From NCBI GenBank assembly GCA_023362775.1, contig JALMGJ010000003.1, forward strand, positions 82,039,855 through 82,103,854: a stretch of DNA of 64,000 bases, read 5' to 3'. The notes under the pieces were generated by a model. It made no database searches, had not been told where the DNA came from, and saw only the letters and a list, made by a program, of their open reading frames with translations. Source of the stretch: Charina bottae. Its lineage: Eukaryota > Chordata > Lepidosauria > Squamata > Charinaidae. The translations under genes and the position numbers were made by a program. Below are positions 56,561 to 64,000 of this stretch, piece by piece; the first letter of the stretch is position 1; every line of letters starts with the position of its first letter.

Positions 56561-57423
56561 TGTGGGGGTTGGAAAAGAAGGTTGAAGGAGATGCCAGATG
56601 CCAGAGGACGACTAAGAGAAGCCTGCAGAGAAAGCACCTGCTGGATTACCCTTAACAGGCCTATATAAACAAACTCCTCCACCTTTCTATGCTGCCTAGC
56701 CAGGACTCAGCTTATTGCCCAGGCAGAGAAGAGAGCTGGTTTCTCACATTGGAAAGACTTACTCAGAGGGAAGCTGCTTATATGCTCACAGGCAAGGCTG
56801 GAAGGTTTAATAGAGACTGTTTGTATCAGAGCAGGAGAACAAGCCTCAAACTGCTGCAGCCAGGTCCATTTCCTTCCTTGGTTAGATATTTTATTTAGAG
56901 AGTTACTTTGAGTTTTTGGTTTGGACTGCTGAGGCTCCAAAGAGTCTGCTTTTTTATCCACCCCTGCCCCTGAATGCTCAAAGGACTGAGGAGAATAAAC
57001 TCCAGCAGATTCTCTACATCAGAGCTTTCCAAACTGTGTGTCGGGACACGTTAGTGTGTCGGCTGCAGTGTCTGGGTGTGTCTCGGCTGCTGCTGCCTCC
57101 AAACCTGCTGTGATTCTGCGCAGCTCCTAGTGCCTGCCTTGTGCCCTGCTGTAAGACTGTGTCACGAAATGATGCCCTGCTGTAAGAGTGTGTCGTGAAA
57201 TGATGCATGTCTAAAAGTGTGTCACCAACATGAAGAGTTTGGAAAGCTCTGCTCTACATCTTTGGAGAGTCCAGTGTTTGCTTTCTGTTACTCACTGCTC
57301 AGCTCCCCACCTCTCTGTCTGCAAGGGTCTCTGCCAGAAAACGCAAGAACACAAAGTATGGCAAAGATAACCTGGAACATAGTAACAGACACATCACTTA
57401 AGGCTGCTTGGTTGTCCCCATCA
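56561..57423 (+). mobile_element. Possible solo LTR containing a hAT MITE
   Basis: A TATA-like CCTATATAAAC at about 56661 and AATAAA at about 56995 are spaced as in an LTR. TG (56561) and CA (57422-57423) can be taken as ends with a 5-bp duplication GCAGG (56556-56560 and 57424-57428). Because the ends were chosen to fit, chance is possible. Excluding the MITE it would be about 0.63 kb. Confidence 0.35.
57020..57251. mobile_element. hAT-type MITE (CAGAGCTTTCCAAACT family)
   Basis: Ends CAGAGCTTTCCAAACTGTG / AGTTTGGAAAGCTCTG with a perfect 8-bp TSD CTCTACAT (57012-57019 and 57252-57259). It lacks the tandem expansion of the copy at 39398. Confidence 0.94.
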
Positions 57424-57428
57424 GCAGG

Positions 57429-60400
57429 GAACACAAGATTTGCGGAATGATGCAGCAGATCCATTGCCTTTGGTTCTTTTTCATGCTGGAGATAATGCTT
57501 TCATAGGCCTATTTGTGCCAAAACCTTAACTGCTGCCAGCTGTTCATCTTCTTACCACCACTGGTATCGCCACCCTTTTCTGGTATCTCTGTGTTCTTTT
57601 ATCAATATTGCACACAAAACTAGAAAGGACAAATACATTTTAATCATATATTGCAGGCAGCTCAGAAAAGAATTTTAAAGAAAGGCTGTAACAATCCAGT
57701 GCAGAATACTCTGTCTGTCTTGTCACTTGAATAATGTAAGATTAAAGGGTTTTTTTTTTCCTCAAGCCACAATCAGAATTAGGTAAAGAGGCTTGGGAAC
57801 TTTTCACTCAAATATTACAAAGGAGGTTACTAGGGAAAAAAATGATTTCCTATTAAAAGTACATTACGGGCAGTCCCAGACATTCATCAAAACAGACACA
57901 CTTCTGGAGTTCTTTTTTGATGATTCTGCTCATTTACCCATCAATAAGATCAGCTAAGCTAGTAGCATGAGGGAAGAATGCTCCTTGGCAGTAGCCCAAG
58001 AGATCCAAAATATGCCATCTTCCCAGTTCCAGACTGAGCAGCAATGTCATGGCTCTTTGGGATGAGTCCTTATTAGAAGAGGAGGCCCAGCATAACTCAC
58101 AGCCTCCATCTAATCTAGAAATTGACAACAACAACATCAACAACCAGGAGTACAGAATTATTCCAACCTGCATCAGAGACAGAGGAGGGAACCAAAATAC
58201 TACTAAGCCCTTCCCCTTGTCTCAATACTACACCCTGCATCTCAAGAAAAAATCTTATTGAGTATAAAGGTTTACTTGAAAGTAAGAGCTTTGCTGTCAA
58301 ATGGGGCCAACTCTTTCCTTAGGGGCCAAAAGTAGGAGCTTAGAAGTGGCTACCAGTTCTGACATTAAGTTGCTTGAATAAGGACAGTGCTGGCAACATA
58401 TTTATCTTTTTCCATCTGTACTATATAATCATTACTTCTATAATCATTACTTCTCATTTTCTGCATTCTTATCTTGGATCAGTGGACTTTGCCTTCATAA
58501 ATCATAAGAGAAAACTTTTTAAGGTGCCGTTAAAGATTTGTATTTGTAAGATTATTATAGATCAATTGGAAGATTTCCACAACTCATGGATCACACAGAG
58601 ATTTGTTCCCTCTCACAAGATAAAGTCTTTATTTTATCAGGAACTCAGAGGTGAGATACTTTGAAAATAATCCACCTGTTGAAAACCACAGGCTGACCTA
58701 CACAATCCAACAACTGCAAATTGACAACAAGTGTGCTTTGTTGCTCTTCTCCCATGTCCCCAGCAGGACCAAGCCCTATGTCCTTGTCTTTTCGCATCAA
58801 GGTTGTCAGATGACAAAACTCATGCAGTCCAGGATTCATGCCTGAATATTAATATTAATTAAAATCTGCATTGTCCGAACTATATTGTGAGTCTAAAGTG
58901 GCCTGATATGGGCTCACCTTACAAACCACTTCTTTAAATCATGAACCATGGCCGGATACAATTATGTGAACACATCTTTAGGTACTTTTGTGTTTGCTGC
59001 ATTGTAAGGACTATGCTGTAAATTGTGACTTAGCTAGAAGCAAGAATGCAAAGTTGCTGCTATACACTAAATTGGGGGTGCTTATGCATGTGTGACAAAA
59101 TCCTTTAACTTAAAACATATTTTCCCAATTTTTCCTGAGTTGATCCTGTTGTCCATGTTCATACCCACTCACTGAATTTAAAAAAATCTTGTTATGGGCA
59201 TGTAGCTTTCATTCAGAAAAGTTAAGTGGGAATGTGCAAAGCAATTATATTTTTTTCTGGAATAATCTCATAAGTAGGATAACAGTCACAGATGGTGGAG
59301 AACAGACTTCTACTCATTCTGTTATCTATAATGATGCCAGCATACAGTGCTGTTACCAGACAAAGATTCTAACAGTAAAGTTACATACCTTGTCCTTGGA
59401 AAATAGTGTAACAGGCAATTTTCTGTAATAATAGACGTGAGATAAGATTGCTTTTGCTACAAGTTCAGAAGCAACATTGGGCAGATATATGTGATTAATG
59501 GTTCATGGCTTTTTTAAGCAATGGGTGAAAATATTGTGATTCCTGAACATTGCATTTTAGTAGAAAATGATCTGAGGTGTATGGGTGCTTCCAGATGAAG
59601 CTTACATTGTATAGTCACCCTACCTCATTTCCAGAGATCTGCCAATAATGTCATCTATTAATGTAATTATCAGGCATTTTCCTGTAACTTTTGTCTATTT
59701 TTCTCACTAAAGAAAAATCATTTGGGCACATGCTGTGATGGAAGATTCAACTAAACTGACTTGGCAAACTCCTCCTGTCCTATGTTGTTTGCTAACTCCC
59801 CCACCCCCCATTTTATTTTATTTGGAAGGATGATCCTGATCCAGCTTCAGCGTTTTCTCCAGATTCTTCTAGAAAGCAAAGGTCTGAATAGGCAAATGTC
59901 TGCCCCAGTCATTCTGCAGCTACATACTACCATCTGCTGGATTCTTCACTAATACCAACTCTTCGTAACAGTTCTCACAAATATAGTGCTAATTCTGGAA
60001 TATGAATCCAACCTGAAATCTGTTCCTTAACAGAATCACAAATAAAAGAGTTGTTTGAGCATTCAAAACAAAAATGTTCAGACTTCAGCTGCAAGCCCTA
60101 TTAAAAAATCTTAAGATCTTCTTTTGATGTGACTTGATATGAACGTAAATTCCCTCTTATAAATATATGCCTTGCAAATTTTATTTTGCTACATTTGAGC
60201 AAAGGTAAAACTCTAGTTGTAACAGATTAACATCAGAGAATGGAGAAAATATCTTGAATCTGCCTTTCCAAACCTAGATACCTTGTTTATCTGATCACAT
60301 ACCATGCATTACATTTGCTTGCTATTTTACTATCCACTCTGATAGTCTAAGTAAAATGCTTGACATCAGTTCTACACAAGATGACAGCACTTCAAAGGAG

Positions 60401-60433
60401 AATGCACCAATCGTTTTCTAAAAGAGACATTTA
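57429..60433. other. Unassigned 3-kb stretch, no gene seen
   Basis: Unique-looking AT-rich DNA. A short AAC run lies at about 58124-58142. The small frames inside carry no recognisable motif. Confidence 0.4.
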
Positions 60434-60438
60434 CTTCC

Positions 60439-60795
60439 TGTCAGGGTTCATGTCTATGAATCCTGCCATTAGGAGTAAGCATAGCATAGTGCTTGCAGAG
60501 TAGTTGGGAGGGGGGATGGCAGTTGAGTGTTATGTCTGCTGGTGGAAGCTAGAGACAGCTCGGCCAAGGTCACGCACCTGCAACGAAGTGGAGATGGGAC
60601 CGTTTTGCTTCATGAGATCATCGTTGGTGAATTGGCGCGCAAGGGGGAAGTTAAGAGGGAATAGTTTGGCGGGAATCCGCATTCAAGTCTTTAGGAGTGC
60701 TTCAATGAACATGTATCCTGAATAAAGCTTTATCTGCATTTCACTGATCTGCATGGAGAAGTGTTTATTGGGACATTGTTGTTGAGATCATCACA
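60439..60795 (+). mobile_element. Solo LTR (Gypsy or retrovirus type)
   Basis: 357 bp beginning TGTCAGGGTTCATG and ending GAGATCATCACA, flanked by a 5-bp TSD CTTCC (60434-60438 and 60796-60800). AATAAA at 60721-60726 is correctly placed for the R region, followed by a short U5-like end. There is no internal coding region, so this is the product of recombination between two LTRs. The TGTCAGG start and 5-bp TSD favour Gypsy, but class is not proven. Confidence 0.75.
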
Positions 60796-60800
60796 CTTCC

Positions 60801-62134
60801 AAGTATACATTTTCTAAACAGATTGCACTTGGCAAAAAAGTACAGAGGGCCCTCAGGCTTGATCTTTCCCCCTTGCCACCAGTGATAACTAAGTCAACTT
60901 TCTCATCCCCTTGCCAATCCCTCACATAGGAAAGTACAGTCTCCCTTCAAATGCATGTATAATCTACACTCTCATCCTTGCATTATGTTTCCAGCTCTAG
61001 TTCCAGTAGCTCTAAATATAGCCTTCCCTAACCTGGTGCATTTCAGATGTATTTAACCAATTCCCCAATAGCCATGGAGAGATGGAGTTCCAACACACTT
61101 GGAGTCACGCCAGTTTGGAGGTGCCTGGTCTAAGGGCTTCTGCCAATATACAGTACATTCTCTAGTCATGCTGACAGCATGTAAAGGGCTGCAAAGCATT
61201 CCTAATCAAAATTAAGCAGGCTGAATGTGCAAAAAGGTTGAAAATAGAACCACATGTTCCAACAACCTTTGAGACTGTGGCAATAATAGAGCAATGTAAG
61301 TATCATTGCAACAGGCTTATGTTTCTTCCTTTGCAGACTACTTTTGTTCCAGTGCTACCTTGTTTGAACCTATGTGGCTTCAAATGACATGTACAAAACA
61401 GAGTGATCTATGCAATGGCAATGATATATCTCCAAATAGATCCTATTCTGTCTGCCATTTGAATTCCTGCAAATCAGAGACAGGCCTAGCCCAATTGCTT
61501 TCCCACTCTGGTTTAAAACAATTCTTTCCACAACTGTCAGAGCAAAGATGGATGTTCATAACCCACAGTGTCAATCTGGGAGACTTTTAGCTGGTGAAGC
61601 TGGAAAGAAAAGGATCCTTAACACTCAATTTGTCAACACTTTTTAGGGCAAGTCCAAGCATAGCAACTCTTGAGACAGCCCCGATGGATTGTCTGTCTGC
61701 TCCAGCAGAGCACAGAATGTTCATTTCAGGAGAAAGTGATGAGATTCACTACAGTCTTTAAACTGGATCAAGCAGGCTTAACAGTATCTGACAAGAATCA
61801 AGTACAGAAACTACTAAATCAGTGGTGGGTTTTTTTTGTGTGTTTTTTTTTTTTGGCTTCACAAAAGCTGTTCTAGGTAGCAATGGTGTTTCAAGGCAAA
61901 AGAGACAGACCTGACATTGTATAATTTCCTGCAAACTATACATTCCAGCTAATACGTTCATACTATTGATAGGAACAACCTATGGATTGTAGGCCACATT
62001 CATCGCTCCAGCAATCCAACATCAGGCCACTGGAATTCAATGGCAAAATGGTCAAATTTCAGAGTTTCCCACTGCCATTCCCACACTTAGCCTCTCAAAG
62101 AGCCTGAAACATGGGTTAAAATGGTTCTGCTCCT
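60801..62134. other. Unassigned stretch with a worn hAT-like relic
   Basis: No gene. About 61020-61135 resembles a degenerate hAT MITE (CTTCCCTAACCTGGTGCATT at one end, GCCAGTTTGGAGGTGCCTGG at the other). Confidence 0.35.
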
Positions 62135-64000
62135 GTCAACCATTTATCTTTAACTCTTACTTCTGTTCTATGAAACGCTTCTTGTGTGGAAATCCATAAA
62201 GGTCTTTTATAACATAAAATTAGTTTATATTTATTCCAAATTCTTAACAAGGATCTTCTAATATAATGATTTTTAAAGTCTACATTAACTTTCACTTTGT
62301 CATACCACAAATATCCATGCCATCCGTATCTTAATTCATGACCCTCCAAGTTCAATAATTTTTCATTTTTCAAAACTATCCACTCTTTAATCCATACCAA
62401 ATAGCAAGCAGCATAATATAATTTCAGATCCAGTAAACCCAGTCCGCCTCTTTCCTTTGAATCTTGTAAGACTTTATGTTTATTCTTGGTTTTTTCCCTT
62501 GCCAAATAAACTTAGAAATATCTCGCTGCCATTGTTTGAAAGGTTCTTCTGAGGCCAATATAGGTAATGTTTGAAAAAGATATAAAATTCTTGGCAAAAT
62601 ATTCATTTTAATTGCTGAAATTCTACCTAACAATGATAGTTGTAATTTTTCCCATTGATCCAACTCTTTTTTAATATCTGTCCAAAGCGGGATATAATTA
62701 TTCTTAAACAACTTAACATTTTTAGTTGTTAAATATACTCCCAAGTATTTTACTTTTTCTTCCATTGAATATCCGGTTATTTCTTTCAATTTCTCTTGTT
62801 GATGATGGTCCATGTTTTTAGTCAAAACTTTTGTTTTCTGTAAATTCACTTTAAACCCTGCTAACAATCCAAAGTCTTTCAATTTCTGTATCAATAATTC
62901 AATTCCATCTAGTGAGTTCTCCAAAGTAAAGACTAAGTCATCAGCAAAGGCTCTTAATTTATAAACTTCTTTTTTAACCTTAATACCATGGATTTTATTT
63001 TATTTATTTTTTATTTATTATTACATTTATAATTAATACCATGGATACCTTCATCTTGTCTAACATCTCTCAATAAAACCTCTAATACCAATATAAACAA
63101 GAGTGGAGATAATGGACAACCTTGTCTTGTACCTTTTTGAATTTCACATGGTTTGCTAAATTCTCCATTAACAATTATTTTTGCAAATTGGGGAGTATAT
63201 ATTGATTTAATCCATTTAGTAAAGTTTCCTCCAAAATTAATATTTTCTAATACTTTAAACATAAAAGGCCAATTTAAATTATCAAAGGCTTTTTCAGCAT
63301 CTATAAATATCAAGGCAGCTTGTTTTTCATAATATTTTTCCAAGTATTCCAATACATCTAATATATTTCAGACATTGTCTCAGATTTGTCTCTTAGGTAG
63401 AAATGCAGCTTGATCTTGATGAATAAAATTTTTAAGAATATTTTTCATTCTTTCTGCCAATATAGTTGTAAAAATCTTATAGTCATTATTCAGTAAAGAT
63501 ATTGGTCTATAATTCTTAGTTAAAGTCAAATCTTGTTGTTTTTTAGGGATCAATGTTATATGCACTTCTTTCCAAGTCTCTGGCATGGTTCCTGTTTCCA
63601 AAATCGAATTCATAGTCTTCTGCAAAGGTAGACATAATTCATCCTCGAAGCATTTATAATAAGCTGCTGACAGGCCATCCGGTCCGGGTGCTTTTCCACT
63701 ACTAATTTTCTTGAAAGCCTTTACCATTTCCTCTGTTGTTATAGGGTTATTAAGTATTAATCTTTGTTGGTCATTGAGAACAGTTAATTTCTGTTTACTC
63801 AGATAGTCATCAATGTCAATTAAATTAACTTCTTGTTTTTTATATAATTTTGAATAATAGTCATAAAAAGCTTCTTGTATATCTATATTGTTCACCATAA
63901 CTTTTCCATCATGTTGTATATTAGAAATCAGTTTTTTTTTGTCTTTGTTTCCGTAATTTATAAGCCAACCATCTACCTGGTTTATTAGTATATTCAAAAT
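62135..64000 (-). pseudogene. L1 ORF2 (second copy), truncated at both ends
   Basis: Minus-strand L1 closely similar to the one at 1-6118. It enters from the window edge with the region before the reverse transcriptase (ISSGKAPGPDGLSAAYYKC), passes IDAEKAFDNLNW and QKGTRQGCPLSPLL, and has the catalytic FADD at 62937-62948 (complement). A frameshift lies near 63370 and a 39-bp insertion with TSD at 62994-63032. It continues to RVKDKWL and stops abruptly at 62135, so the C-terminal knuckle, 3' UTR and A-tail are absent. This copy shows the empty site of the BovB insertion at 4557. Confidence 0.92.
62994..63032 (-). mobile_element. 39-bp micro-insertion of an L2-like tail in L1
   Basis: Flanked by a perfect 14-bp TSD TTAATACCATGGAT (62980-62993 and 63033-63046). 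Minus-strand content is TTATAAATGTAATAATAAAT followed by more A/T tail, matching the 3' tip of the LINE at 14762-14870. The other L1 copy lacks it. Confidence 0.8.

Overview
The window looks like nuclear DNA from a squamate reptile (lizard or snake). It is AT-rich and gene-poor, and I found no convincing exon of a host gene, no tRNA, rRNA or CRISPR array. The squamate assignment rests on the repeats seen together: BovB (RTE-clade) LINEs, tRNA-derived SINEs with a BovB-like tail (the Sauria SINE design), CR1, L2, L1 and Penelope-like retroelements, and hAT-type MITEs. Species cannot be named from this.

Layout. 1-6118 is an L1 LINE (+) with broken ORF1 and ORF2; a 346-bp BovB fragment sits inside ORF2. 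It abuts a minus-strand Penelope-like fragment (6119-6960). 7.3-9.3 kb has layered microsatellites, a possible LTR and a BovB 3' end. 10319-13289 is a short L1-like element with its own 105-codon ORF, split by a Penelope-like insertion (11571-12670) that carries a GIY-YIG domain and three hammerhead-ribozyme-like hairpins. 14-27 kb holds SINEs, MITEs, a twin-primed LINE (19209-19459) and a GC-rich foldback element (22639-23422). 27.1-30.3 kb is a CR1 containing a SINE and a 2.1-kb BovB whose reverse transcriptase frame is still open. 34-45 kb contains BovB, hAT MITEs, a divergent RTE-like LINE, a hammerhead-bearing repeat and an L2 with BovB nested in it. 45887-47487 is a second short L1-like element (-). 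48-57 kb has SINE and MITE copies and a LINE of another clade (53.7-55.4 kb, also carrying a nested BovB). 60439-60795 is a solo LTR. 62135-64000 is a second L1 copy (-) running off the window.

How the parts relate. Almost everything recognisable is mobile DNA, and target-site duplications (TSDs) let many insertions be delimited to the base and ordered in time: BovB after L1, BovB after L2, BovB after CR1, BovB after the 54-kb LINE, Penelope after the short L1-like element, and a hAT MITE inside an LTR candidate. BovB probably supplied the machinery that moved the Sauria SINEs; L1 probably moved the short L1-like elements. Between repeats, several unbroken, AT-rich, homeobox-site-like stretches (near 15.5, 18, 26.2, 33, 35.5 and 47.8 kb) could be conserved regulatory DNA in a gene desert, but that is inference.

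All identifications come from reading motifs and comparing copies inside the window; no database search was run.
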